Below are positions 50,001 through 61,981 of a stretch of 64,000 bases of DNA, in pieces. How positions within the stretch are numbered: the first letter of the stretch is position 1; each line of letters begins with the position of its first letter. Source of the DNA: Balanoglossus misakiensis (lineage: Eukaryota; Hemichordata); contig CM082594.2 in the NCBI GenBank assembly GCA_040954595.2, forward strand, positions 3,968,001 through 4,032,000, given 5' to 3'. A program made the translations under genes and the position numbers. The notes under the pieces are model-generated. The model was not told where the DNA came from, did no database searches, and saw nothing but the letters and a program-made list of their open reading frames with translations.

Positions 50001-52593
50001 ACACCCATGGTGTATGGAAGGTGGGGCTTATTCTGCCATATTGCATACAACCTGCAATCCCAATGTACAGTATTGTACAGCTATGGATTTTATCATAAAT
50101 TTATACACTGATCACTTGAATTACAAAACAATCATGGCTACTAGCAGATCTAAGAAATGAACAAGTACCATAGTACTGTAGTGTAAAGAGCAACATACAA
50201 GCTTGCATGTCTCGGTGCTACTGCATTTCGAATGAAAAGTAATGGCAATGATGCCTCTTGCAAAATGTAGATGTTGCCATGGTTCTCCAATGACATTGAT
50301 ATTTGTAAATATAGGCACAGATCACTCCAGACATACACAAAGGGTTTCTGATGATGGTGAACTGGTAGCTATATCACTAGAAATGAGAGTGAACATTTAT
50401 ATTTTTTCCAGACAACCTTCCACAAGTTGACTGGGAGAGGTCAATGTTTTTCTGGAGAATTCACAGCGCATGTGAACAGATTCATGTGCAGGGGGACTTC
50501 CCTTTTCAATGTCTGTTAACATCTGAATTCTAACGCTAAGAATATTTGGTAAAGCTTGCCATAATTTAACTTGGCAGGAATGATTTTTCTCACCATTTCC
50601 GTGGCACATTGCGTATTACAGAATAAATATGCACACGCAGAAATCACTCCCTGCCCCTGCACACACAGAAATCACTCCCCAACATTGATTCTTTGGATAA
50701 ATGGCAGACCAGAAATTCTCTTGACAGAGTCAATGCAATATACAACACGACCAAAATGGATGATCCGTGCCAAAGACGCTTTTTTTTCCACTGCTCTGCT
50801 TTTAGCCAAATCAAATTACCAAACACAAAGCCCCTCCCATGGTAGTACCACTACTCAAAGAACTAAATACAGTTTCTCATTAAAAACACGGGGGAACGCA
50901 GGGGCAGGAATTGAAAGCTTGGGTCTAAGCTGCGTTTTGTTCGGAAATCCTGAGGAGATATCAAGCTATTGAAAACTTGTCAAGGTACTGCAAAATTATG
51001 TAAATTCTTCCTGTTTTTTCCCCTTTCTGCTAATAGGTGAGGGGACTTCTTTGTTTTCACATAGCACGTTGGTCCAACCCAGAGTTTTGGCTCCGTAACG
51101 GCTAACCAATCAAATAAAAAAGTTTTCATTTGTGAGAAATTCATTTTTCATTAATCACATTGAGTATATGAGCATTGATAAACATGGTAAGACATGTATG
51201 TTCAAATGTAAACTATTTGCGCGTTCATTTTTTTATGCTACAAAGCTGTATAATTTAGCCTGATTACAAAATGTACCATTTCCAAGATTTTCTTATTTGG
51301 CTTATTTCATTACATTTTCCCCTAACCAAATGATCTGTTTTGAGACAAATCTCATGAGAGGCAATGCAGGGACCCTGCCTCTGTGTCCACATAATGCCAG
51401 GAAGGAAAATACATACCGTATTCCTAAGTCTTGGCAATGAAGCAGTTCTTGCAGTTACTTATCTCTGGGTGGGGGTGTACTTGATTGCTGATATTCAACT
51501 CTGGTGATCCAGATCCTTTCCAGTGTCACTTGCAAACTTGTTGATTTCTAATGAACAGCTCTCATTTCTAAAATACTAGAGCAAAGTTGTGCGGAGAGTG
51601 TGTTAACGTTCACGTTTGACTATTAAAAAGTTCATTAACCCAGTTTTGGGATGTTAAATTTTGTTTGCACACTTGTCTGAATGATGTTATAAGAAACTTT
51701 GATATGGTGTGTACGTTCAATTCAAGTGTAACCAGTCTTTACGTTGGGAATGGGGTACTTAAAATATTTCAGTGGAAACTTCTCATATATTTTTTCATAT
51801 TAGTTTTGAAATTTTCTCAAATTTGGAGATGGTAAAATGGAAAACACAGACTCTTTACAGTACTTGTGACTTGTGTAAGAAAATTCACATACGTGCAATG
51901 TACATCCATCCCCACATCACACATACCATATCGTACTAGTGCATATTTTCAGACAAAAAGATGTATTGTTGTAAAAGTAGATATGATTTTTTCTTTCTAC
52001 ACAGATCACCAGCTTAGACTGAAACTATTATCATCACTACAAAGTTAGAAAGACTTCGTGTCCTCTTAATGAAATTGACATTATAATTCTTTTTTTCTTT
52101 AAATATGAATATTCTGCTCCACAGTGATCCAACTGTATTTTTACGGTCGGGCTGTAGACAGTGTACTGCACAAATGAATGTGAAGGTGTCGACAAGAGTA
52201 AATGTATTTCAGTACTGCGTTTGCTGGCTGGTTTTATAATTTCGCCACAGACGACCTCTAGCCAAGCAGGAAGTGCTATGTACATATCTAATCTATTTTC
52301 GTCTCCTCAGTCCATGGACACCCACAAAATATCTCACTTTCAACGAGTAATTCTGGATTTTAAAAATGCCAAAAAATCATGCATGGACGTCAACATAACA
52401 CACGTCCATGTTACACTCAACAGGGCGCACATATATGCCGTGGCTGCTGCGAGTTCACATTTTTTTCACCATCGCCCATTCCAAGCCACGTATGGATATG
52501 GGGCTTGTGACGACGACGTTCTCAACAAAACATCACCAACGTCATTAAAATCAACCCGAAAAATTCTTATTTTCGTACTTTATGGACACTTAC
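47056..52593. other. Probable first intron of RNF111, no coding exon seen
   Basis: AT-rich and CpG-poor. Open frames such as 49744-50160 show no recognisable domain and no good splice context. An AG acceptor candidate about 30 nt before the RNF111 ATG and a strong donor on the same strand at 52593 suggest this whole stretch is a 5' UTR intron. Confidence 0.4.
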
Positions 52594-52700
52594 CAGTATT
52601 GATTAGTTGTGTAGACCAACTACGGCTTGAGCTAGGCATATATTCGCCATCAAAGTTGCTTATTTTGACGGGAAACAGCTCAACGTGAGAGGCGTGTACG
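52594..52700 (-). other. Predicted untranslated first exon of RNF111
   Basis: A strong donor on the minus strand (ACTG|GTAAGTGTCC, exon end 52594) lies in a locally CpG-richer region facing the divergent membrane-protein gene. The 5' limit is arbitrary. This is inferred from position and splice motif only. Confidence 0.3.
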
Positions 52701-53315
52701 GGGAAAAAATTTACAGTAATGGAGAGAAAGAAGGCAAAACATTTTAGTGGAAATCGAACTCTCGCATTTCTCGAGAATGACGAGAAACTGTAGACCTACT
52801 AGCCTCGCCAAAGGTCACCACTTGTGGCGTTTATAATTATATTGACATTTGATTAGCGTCGCGTAAAATAAATAAAGAGAGAAAATATCATGATTATCAC
52901 GAGGGAAACGTTAATATTAGTCATTCAAGATAATTTTACTTTTTAATTTGCCAAAATATTTATCAGTTTCCCCAAATCTGATGTAGGGGTCAGCAGATCA
53001 CAGAAAAGCCCTTTAAGCTAATCATAAAATGTCAAATCCGATATACGGATAAAAACTTCTAAATTAGTTTTAAAAATGCTTGATTTGCTCATATACATTA
53101 AATAAGACATTGGTGTTTTCCTTTAATAACAGTATAGATTGGTATCTGTTCCATAACTAGGAAGCTGCCTTAAATTTGTGTATTTTATAATTTATGGTTA
53201 GTTAGGGGGTTTCTCATAGAACCTACATGTGAAGAGTGGGAAGGTGACACGACAGCGGCAGGCTTCAGTCCGGCGAAGACGCACAAGCTGGGAAACCCTT
53301 GGGTAATTGAAGAAA
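52701..53315. promoter_or_regulatory. Putative divergent promoter region, RNF111 and membrane microprotein gene
   Basis: Lies between the predicted RNF111 first exon and the ATG of the rightward gene at 53316. CpG is somewhat more frequent than in the flanks. No TATA box at a suitable distance was noticed. Confidence 0.35.
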
Positions 53316-54552
53316 ATGGTCGAGTGGAAAGATAAGGAATCATTCTTTGAACAGGGTTTCGACAACAGGGTGTTTATTATCCCGGCCATTATAATCGTTC
53401 TAATAGTTGGTAAGCGATTTTCTTTTATTTTCTTTCTTCCATGAAATTTGTAAACATATGTGTACATCATGATCACTGTATGATATCCGCCGCTACTTCA
53501 GCGATATTATCGACAGGGCTATTTCTTTTTAACAGCTTTCTGTGGATTTAACCGTAACAATAACTGCTGTTTGAAAATGAAACGCCACAAAAACAATCTT
53601 GCTTTAGAATTGGAAATCGCACTCCCCGTTTGAAATGAACACAATACGATACATACATGTACGTGTTGACTGCAATTACAATTTACAATGTACATGTGTA
53701 CATGCATTTGGGAAGTTGTTTTAAAATTTTACGAGTAAGCCGGTGTCATATTGCAAGAAAGCAAGAGCAAAGCGAGAGTCAACAAAATAACTCTACATTG
53801 CTTTATTAAAAAGTCAAGAAAAACAGCACAAGTAATTGGACAGAAAGCCACAATATGTTAACTTCTCCCAGGCTGTGTACAATGTCACATTGGTGTTTAT
53901 TTTTGAGCTCGTTAAATTTTATTTAAAAAATATGTTTTAAAAAATGTGGTTAAATACCATAGTTCAAAATTATGATTGTGTTTTTTTATTACCAATGTAC
54001 AAATTATAGTATAAAATTGTAAAACAATATTTTATTTCAATAGTCAATGATACATACCAGTCAATGGAGTTTTTTATGGCTATTTTTAAACACCTGTTAT
54101 CATAACTCACAAGCCTTTAACAAAACAACTTTCAATTCATCAAAGGAACACATGTAATGTATGCATGTACTAAATTACTGGTACTCCCAACACTACTTGG
54201 TTCTACTGATGTATTTGTATGATAATGTGATAATGGGGGGAGTACATATAGATTATCAAATTACGCAAGTAAAGTTCAAAGTCAGGAAAAAAATCCATAG
54301 GGAGTTGATTTGCTTGTGAATTGTGATCGATATTACACAATTTATGTAAACATATTGATGATGCATTTGTGCTCATTATAATATTACATAATTTATGTAA
54401 ATTTATATTTGTTACATAATTTTACCTTTCTTCGTTTTTGCATAGCTTTTGCAGCATATAGATTGTACTCCAGCGTGTCGAGCAGAGAGCGGGCGAAGAA
54501 GGAAAAAGCGCTGAAGAAAAAGGAAAGGAAGGAGCAGAAGAAGAAGAAGTAA
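53316..54552 (+). CDS. Small single-pass membrane protein with lysine-rich tail, unrecognised
   Basis: Two exons, 53316-53409 and 54446-54552, join in phase (GTT G|GT ... AG|CT TTT) to give 66 residues. The N-terminus (MVEWKDKESFFEQGFDNR) is hydrophilic. Residues about 19-37 (VFIIPAIIIVLIVAFAAYR) form one clear transmembrane helix. The rest is a short Ser/Arg stretch and a strongly basic Lys/Glu tail ending in KKKK, which would favour a cytosolic C-terminus and possibly ER retention. The layout resembles small integral membrane proteins of the SMIM type, but I cannot match it to a named family. Strong splice sites, a compact frame and a divergent promoter position support it being real. AATAAA signals at 55823 and 57703 could end its transcript. 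Confidence 0.68.
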
Positions 54553-55079
54553 TCACAAACTGTAAACCACTTTCAATTTATGAAGATGACGACAAGTTGT
54601 ATTTTACAATCATCGATAGGAATTTTCAACACAGTGAAGAAATGGAAAAGCTGATGTCAATGGGAGTCGTTAGGAAACGGTGCAAAATGATGGGTATTGT
54701 TAGAGTTACAACGCACAGCAGATTTGAAGGACTGATGAGTGAAGATGTGTGTGTGCCTGGTGGTCTCCTCATGGAGTGGCGGTCATTGCTGCAATGTGAC
54801 AACACCGGCTCAGTTGTAGAATTCATAGTGAAGAGGTTTTGCCTTTGACTATAATTGTGCTATCACCGCTGTGGTTCTACAATAGCTTTGAAGACTGCTT
54901 CACACAGGGTCCATATCTCTTCATGTCTGATGTCTTAGCCAATGAAATATTCCTATTTTGTACAGAAATCATTCAATGCAAGATATATATGTAATCATAT
55001 CCGCAAATACTTGAACAAGCATTTTGCTGTTTGATCCTTTTCCAGCTGTTACTATCCCTTACAGTACTGAAATCTTTTT

Positions 55080-55170
55080 AACCCTTTCACCACACTGGTT
55101 TGGTCCAAATCCATTGTTTTCTATGGTTGAGTTGGATCTCTATAGAGGGAACTGGGGGTGAAAGGGTCAA
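55080..55170. repeat. About 90-bp palindromic repeat, well-preserved copy
   Basis: AACCCTTTCACC at the left and GGGGGTGAAAGGGTCAA at the right, enclosing GGTTTGGTCCAAATCCATTG and GGTTGAGTTGGATCTCTATA. This copy shows the family structure clearly. Confidence 0.8.
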
Positions 55171-57215
55171 TGGTCAAATATTAATTTTCAGTGCTATAAG
55201 GGTTGGAGAGAAGAAAGTTAGTAAGAAATTGCAAAATACATAGAAACAGAAGTGTGAGATGGTTAAATTGGTGAGGTGGTTGCTAAATGCTTTAATGCCC
55301 TGACCTGTATTGCCCATATGTGTAAATGAGCAAGTTACAGAACAAAATCAATTGTCTGTATTAATTAAAGTCACACTGCTGCTTTGTAAGATGTCTTTTG
55401 TGTTCTCACAGTCGATGTTTGCCCTTACAGCTATGTGTGAAACAAGGATGAATCAGGGGGCCCTTTCAAAGAAATTTGAATTATCGTTAGCCCACCTAAA
55501 TACACTGAGTGTGCACTAATCTGGATAAAAATGGCTGTTTCTGACAATCTATATGGGTCATGCATAATTTAAGGGGAAATAGCAACTGTTGGACCTCAAA
55601 AGATGAATTTAACAAATCTTCACAAAGCAGGAATGTTACTGCAAAGAATTTAGGTTTGACATATAGTAGGATGATCACAGAGTGTCGTAGACAAAGTGCT
55701 TAGGTAAATATAAAAATGTGCAAAGGCTTTTTTCTAATGGTGTCAAAGATGTCGTCGTGTACATTGCATTCATCTCATGCAACAAGTTATTGAGTATACA
55801 GAAATGTGTTCAGTCATTGGTCAATAAAGTTCTAGTGACACCTGTTGTACATGTACAATATGTAAATACTTCAGCGACTACTATATCTATCCAACGTATT
55901 TACATGTTGTATATAAAAGCACAGTGAGAGAAGTACAATCAGTGGTTCATGTGTTACATTAAAAAGTCCCACAGAAAGCAAGACTGTTAACTTTGTGTCA
56001 TGAATAGAAGTTCACCCTGCTACCTGGTCATTGCAATATAATTTATCTCATGCAGTGGTGTGAATATGTTGTTACGACCTTTGTAGCAGTTTGTCATGAC
56101 ACTGACAGTACCAGACTTGTGATGTCTTGTATGCACTGCAATAGCTTGACTGTTCAGAACGCACACAGTGATGTAGGGCCATGCCTCATAATGCTTCAAC
56201 TGAAATATATGACTTCAAAAGTGTACACCTCTTCCACATTTATGACATTTTATGTGATCATCCTACGCATTGCCACAATTTTAACTGATCTGCCTGTACA
56301 TATTTTTATTGTTGATAATTTTTAAAGTGCTTGTACAATTTCTCATCAATTATGTGAAGAGAAACCTTCACTACTGAAAAGATTTCAGCATTAGAATAAA
56401 AATTCAACCACCTAAAGAAATTTCTTCAAATGTCACTTCTTAGAGGCACTGGCAGCTGCATCTAATAATAGCATTATTTTGATGGTTTTTATGTGTCATT
56501 ATATTTGTGTATTGCCAAGAAAACTACTTTCAACTGAGGGGGTGTTTATCTGTTATTTCATACAAACAGTGCCAGTGGTATGCCCAAACGTTCTTCATGT
56601 GTGTATCTCAAAATGTAGCCACCAGTGAACCCAAAACTGTTTCTATCAACATGTTGAGTGAGATCAAGAATTGACTATTTTATAAGTAATGTGAAAAAAT
56701 GGTACAGTATATTTTCTGTGAAAATTGTGTTGAGTATGCTGGTTGGGACTCTTTCTGGCTTATCTCCGAGAAAATATCTTTTGTTGCAAAAAGTGACAAC
56801 AGAGTGACTTGGCTGAGAGAGTATTGTGAATAGAAAATCTGGAAAACACATGTGGCTGCTGGGGGTTTATTATGTTTGTACAAGCTTTGATCTTTACGCC
56901 TTAGGGGGCTCATCTGCAAGGTAGCACAGAAATCCTGTGTGACCAGGGAAACATGGAACCTTCATAAAGTCATAACCCCGTCTGTCATTCATCATCATCG
57001 GTATTGTGACACATTTTTTTCATGATTGTACGACTTCTGTCATGATTTCCAACTTGACCAGTGATTCAAACAGTAGTTTACTGCACAATCTGCAGATGAT
57101 TCCCCAGTTCTATTTAGACACCTTGAAAATACACAAAAGTCTGCCTCAGTCGGTTTTTGAACGTTAAACTGTGTCCATTTTAACCTCACTTTCCTGCAGT
57201 GTGTTTCCAATTTTT

Positions 57216-57307
57216 AACCCTTTCCCCCACCATGGTTTGGTCCAAATCCACTGTTTTCCATGGTGAAGTTGGACCTCTTCAAATTGAAATAGAGGTGAAA
57301 GGGCTTA
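57216..57307. repeat. About 90-bp palindromic repeat copy
   Basis: AACCCTTTCCCCCACCATGG ... AGGTGAAAGGGCTTA with the same inner GGTTTGGTCCAAATCCACTG and GGTGAAGTTGGACCTCTTC blocks as at 55080. Confidence 0.8.
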
Positions 57308-58742
57308 TTGGATCTAACAAACACAATAATACAAGGGATTTTAGGTGAGACACAGTGCATTGTAATAATCAAAGTGCCGGCCATTTAATTGTGAATCCTG
57401 TGGTTTAGATTGTTCAATCCCTCTAAGATATCTCATCAGCTTAGTCCTGTACTATTCTCAGCTTCACAGCAGTCACATCTGGCTGTATAATACACATATC
57501 TATAGTACACATTGGCTGACATATCTGTTGCCAGTTGATAAGGGTTAGTTGTAGCACTGCAGTAAACTCCAGCACTCATTCAGATATTTCTGTGACAAGT
57601 TTTTCTGACTTCAATGAATTGATTTGAATTGTAAATTTTGTGGGATGACTTCAGTTCATGTCGAACTTTCTTCTGTACTGTGCTATGTGTCAATCTAAAA
57701 GTAATAAATTTTTATCATATTTAAAGTCAACGTCGTCTTCGTTTAGGGTTTTGTATGACTGAGAAATGATTTGATTTTTTTCATGATGAAGATGAGTTGC
57801 TATGTTTATCATAACATGCATTTTATGCAGAGTTGAACAATGAATTGACCTATGAGATGCAACTGTGTGAGATTGTATCACATCAGCGCTACATTTCAGC
57901 TAGTTCGATTGAATTGAGAATTTGAATTGACACTCACGAAGGAAAAATAGGGGACAAGGTTCAATTTTTACTCCGTACCAATAGACTAATATGGCAAGCG
58001 AATATCAACCAGGAATAATTTATTAAGAGATTACAAACTTAGGTCAAAGGTTGCCCATGATAACACCATAACACAATCAAGTTGTACCTTTTGGGTCAAA
58101 GTTCACTATTTAGTCCATTTTAATTGGCCCGTTGATAATAGTCCCTGATTGGTTAATTATACTGGGTCTCGTCCACATTGTCTACACTGACCAGATATCA
58201 TGACAGGCATCTCTCATCAGGTAGTATGCTAAACTGTATGCGCTATCAATAATCTCAGTTGTATGTCATAAAAAACATAACTGACCTCAAAGAATGTCAT
58301 GTCACCAACTTGTAAAATCTGAACCATAATGCGAGATCATATCAAGGGTGCCAAGTTTCTAAAATTTGAATTCTCATGACAAAAAACTGAGAATATGCAG
58401 CTGACTATTCAGATCAGCATATCGTCACAGAGAAATACCACATGAAAGGACAGGTTAAAGATCTAGCCAACTAAGATTACGGTACGTTCAAAATACAAAT
58501 TTACAGTAAGAAGTACATATTCTAATGTAACTGCACAAAACCTCATAACAGGGTGACCTCTAGATATAGATGACATTGAGAGACAAGGACTTAGTGACCT
58601 CTACGTGACATGGATGGATGGCAGACCAGAGGACCCTCCGATGTCATCCAGAGACGACAAACTGGGTGTTTATATATCAAGCGTAAACATAACACAAAAT
58701 CACTTTCTGGGTTAAACACGCGCACCACAAAATACAACAAGG

Positions 58743-58748
58743 TTTTAT
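58743..58748 (-). terminator. Candidate polyadenylation signal for the CPT1 gene
   Basis: AATAAA on the minus strand. It would give CPT1 a 3' UTR of about 3.2 kb; closer signals may be used instead. Confidence 0.3.
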
Positions 58749-61700
58749 TTTCCAACTTTTATTTCACCTCTAAAAAGCACAGAAAGAGCAGCTAAACTTC
58801 AGCAATAAAAATAGCAACCAACAAGTCTATACAAGTAACGCTTTGAAAAACACACAACTGCAACAGCACAATGAAAGCAAATCGATTTCATTGCAGAAAT
58901 TTAAAAAATTTAAAAATGCCCTTGTGAACATACAGGTTTAGATAGCCGACAAGCTACAGAATGCTTCAATGTCATTGTTGACGAATAAATATACATTTCA
59001 TTAGAATTCAATTCCTCATATATGAATTTTAAAAAACTGTTAAAGTTTATTATGCTTCTCATCACCTTGTTTCATGAAGATTTGATGAAAATTGGACCAT
59101 TTCTGAGTATGGCACTATTTTGAACTGTGCAGTGAATCACCACTACGCACATAACAACTCAAGTATTGACATCAGTGTAAACATAAACATGTAAGAGCTG
59201 GGTACTATGAGAGCTAAAAATCACTCGAATTTCCACAAGTTATTTTTTTCAGCAGTTTTCACAGTGTACGAAAGTCGGTCAAACATGACATTTTCTGGTG
59301 CGACACTGCGTTAATTACTGGATGGCTAAATAAATATTCTGGTAATTCCCACCCACCCAAAATGACACAGATAAAAAACCGTGATTAAACATTGTGTTGG
59401 AATATACTACATTATGCATTGTAAATGAAAATAAGACAAAATGTGAAAACTGGTGCACACATTGGTAATGTGAACAAGAGTTGTCGAGTGAGGGCGCTCT
59501 TCACAACAAACCGATTTTCACAAGTGAACAGAGAGTAGCATGACCCCGAAGTCCCCGGCATACAAAATATTTCAGATTATACTGACAAAAAAACAGTGTT
59601 CAATTGTAAGTTTCTCACCCCAATGTTGGTAAATATTTTTAAGCCTACAACTCTGCAGATGCAAGTATCCAAAAGTTATGGCAGAAAATTAAGAACACTG
59701 CAACATTGTCAAACAGGGAAAATGCCATGACCAAATTTAACACACATGGCTGCATTGAAACAAAACTGCAAGAACAATTTCAAACACAACTTTTCTTCAA
59801 AACAAATGAAGACAGCATAGATTCACCCATTCCCCCTATTTCCTTTTAAATGGATTCAACCATAGCATTGAAACTAATTGAGTTAAAGCAAATTAAAGGC
59901 AAGGAGGGGTGATAAATTAAGAAAAATAAGAAAGAAAACCTTGCTCTAGTATAACCTGACTTTGAAAACTTCACGCTAACAAACCAAATAAGTACAGTTT
60001 CCAAATACTCTTACTGCATTCAAAACGATGTCATACTCGTATATTTGCATTGTGTTTTGCATTAACACCAACAATGAAGACAAATTCGGCACTGCAGGGA
60101 TAAAAGTAAACAAGATTTCATGAAAAAAATATGAGTAACATTTAAATGAAGTGACTGGTCCCACAATGGGAAGAAATACTTTTTGCATTGGTGTGTTGCT
60201 ACGGCACCACAAGATGAATAAATACTTAAAATTTAAACTCTGAAATTCTCATTTTAAAAATTGAAGTTCCCATTAGCTGCATCTTTTGGACTTTACATGA
60301 AAATGGCATTTCAACTACTCTGACATCCTCTCAAGTTTAACCCTTTCACCCCCAGTACTCTCTTACCATAGAAAACAATGCGTTTGAACTGAACCATGGT
60401 GGTGAAAGGGTTAAGAAATGCTAATTTGCTTGTGTAAGCAGCATCAGGTGACTAAAACTATTCTTTATTTATTTAAAAATTTTAGTGTCATTTTCATTTG
60501 CATCAAATGGATTCACCAGCACTGTTTGTTCAATACAGAAATGTCAGTATTTCATGCTGATTTTTGTGTCATTTTTTATGAACAAAGAATTTCTGCCGGC
60601 ATGTGCATTGGCGGCCATATTTAAAGGGTCAACCCCATGTATTTTTTATTCTACAAACCTACTGATAGTTTCATGCCATGGGTGTAAACATGTTGAGTGA
60701 CACATTTGAGTGAGCACTTTCTTGAGATTTTATTTTATCAGACACCAAAATCATTTCAGCTAAAAGATGCAGCTAATACCCATATTTAAGTGAGGGTTCG
60801 TCAAGCCCCTTTTAAAACCTCCATTTTCCAAGCAGCTTTTCAATAACCCTGTTTATTTATTTTTTTTCTTTGGCAGAATTCACGCTAAGACAATTCAACA
60901 ATTTTTTTTCACACAACCCACAGTCTTTTTCAAATACTAAAAACTTGTTTGTGTTCAACAGATATATCATTATGCTTTTTTGTTAATAGTGAACGACAGA
61001 TAGCCAAAGCGGCAAGACCGTTGGCTTATTTGTGAGTTATCTACTGATTTGGGAAACAGCAATTACAGTATATTTATGATAGTTTTTAGAGAGAAAGTTA
61101 ACCGTAGTTGTCAGTACATGTATTTTGTACAGAGGATGACTTTTATAGTTTAGTATATTCTGTAAAATCTTAAAAGCCACGAACCTAACTGTAGAGAACA
61201 AATCTATGAGAAACGTACGGAAATGACATATTCGCATAATTAAGCCCACAGATGGAGCTTAAACAACACATTTTGTTTAAAATTTACCGATGAACACAAA
61301 CTGGCGAGGGACAATCATTGAATTGTACTCTGCATTGTAATTTACATCAAATACGAATAGTTCATTTATGGCATATGTTCAGCCAATCAGATCCACACAA
61401 ATATGAAACAGTCATGAATAATTCATATCCATGTGTTCTGCCAATCAGACTCAAGTTTTTGTAAAAATGACATAAAACAACTTGAATAAGATTGTCTGAT
61501 TAGCCAATCATAGGCCTTGGGCCCCAATTAAATCTCTAGGAGCAATGAAGCCTACTGAGCTCATTTGCATATTGAACTTTCAACTTTCAACTATGACCAG
61601 CTGCAAACATGAATATATACATGACATAGACATTTAATCAATTTTTTAATAATGCTGTTTTAAAAAGTTAACCTCTCATATTACCCGCTGAGGCATCGAC

Positions 61701-61981
61701 TTTGAACTCCAAACTTAAATTTGACCTGTGCTAGGCCATGAACTTTTGAACTTCACCACCTCTTGTATATGCTAAATGTAAACTTTGAACTAACTGGTAT
61801 ATATATCCTTTGAACTTTGAACTCACGCTTTTGACCTATGCTGTGGCACAAACTTTGAACTGAGAAACCACATAAAAAGTTCTGGCACAAACCCGGCATA
61901 CAAAACAGACCTATCTACATAAAATGCCAGCGGTTTGCACGCCATACAATATTGCCTTGGGTAAAATAAGTTTCTCTTGAT
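58749..61981 (-). other. Probable long 3' UTR or flank of CPT1
   Basis: No coding exon seen. Contains a palindromic repeat copy (60339) and, at about 61690-61870, a cluster of CTTTGAACT and TTTGACCT words. Whether this is transcribed cannot be told from sequence. Confidence 0.35.
60339..60414. repeat. About 90-bp palindromic repeat copy, shorter
   Basis: AACCCTTTCACCCCC at the left and CCATGGTGGTGAAAGGGTTAA at the right. Opposite orientation to the 55080 copy, judged by the inner block, and slightly deleted. Confidence 0.78.

Larger units (their letters stand above)
54553..58742. other. 3' flank of the microprotein gene and intergenic DNA
   Basis: No coding exon was recognised. Plus-strand AATAAA at 55823-55828 and 57703-57708 are possible 3' ends. 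Two copies of the palindromic repeat family lie here. Confidence 0.45.

Noticed and set aside
49744-50160. 138-codon frame between RNF111 and the microprotein gene
   Set aside because: No ATG at the frame start, no recognisable domain, and it lies in a probable 5' UTR intron.
52161-52688. 175-codon open frame on the plus strand near the RNF111 promoter
   Set aside because: No family resemblance; it lies opposite a predicted RNF111 untranslated exon and intron.
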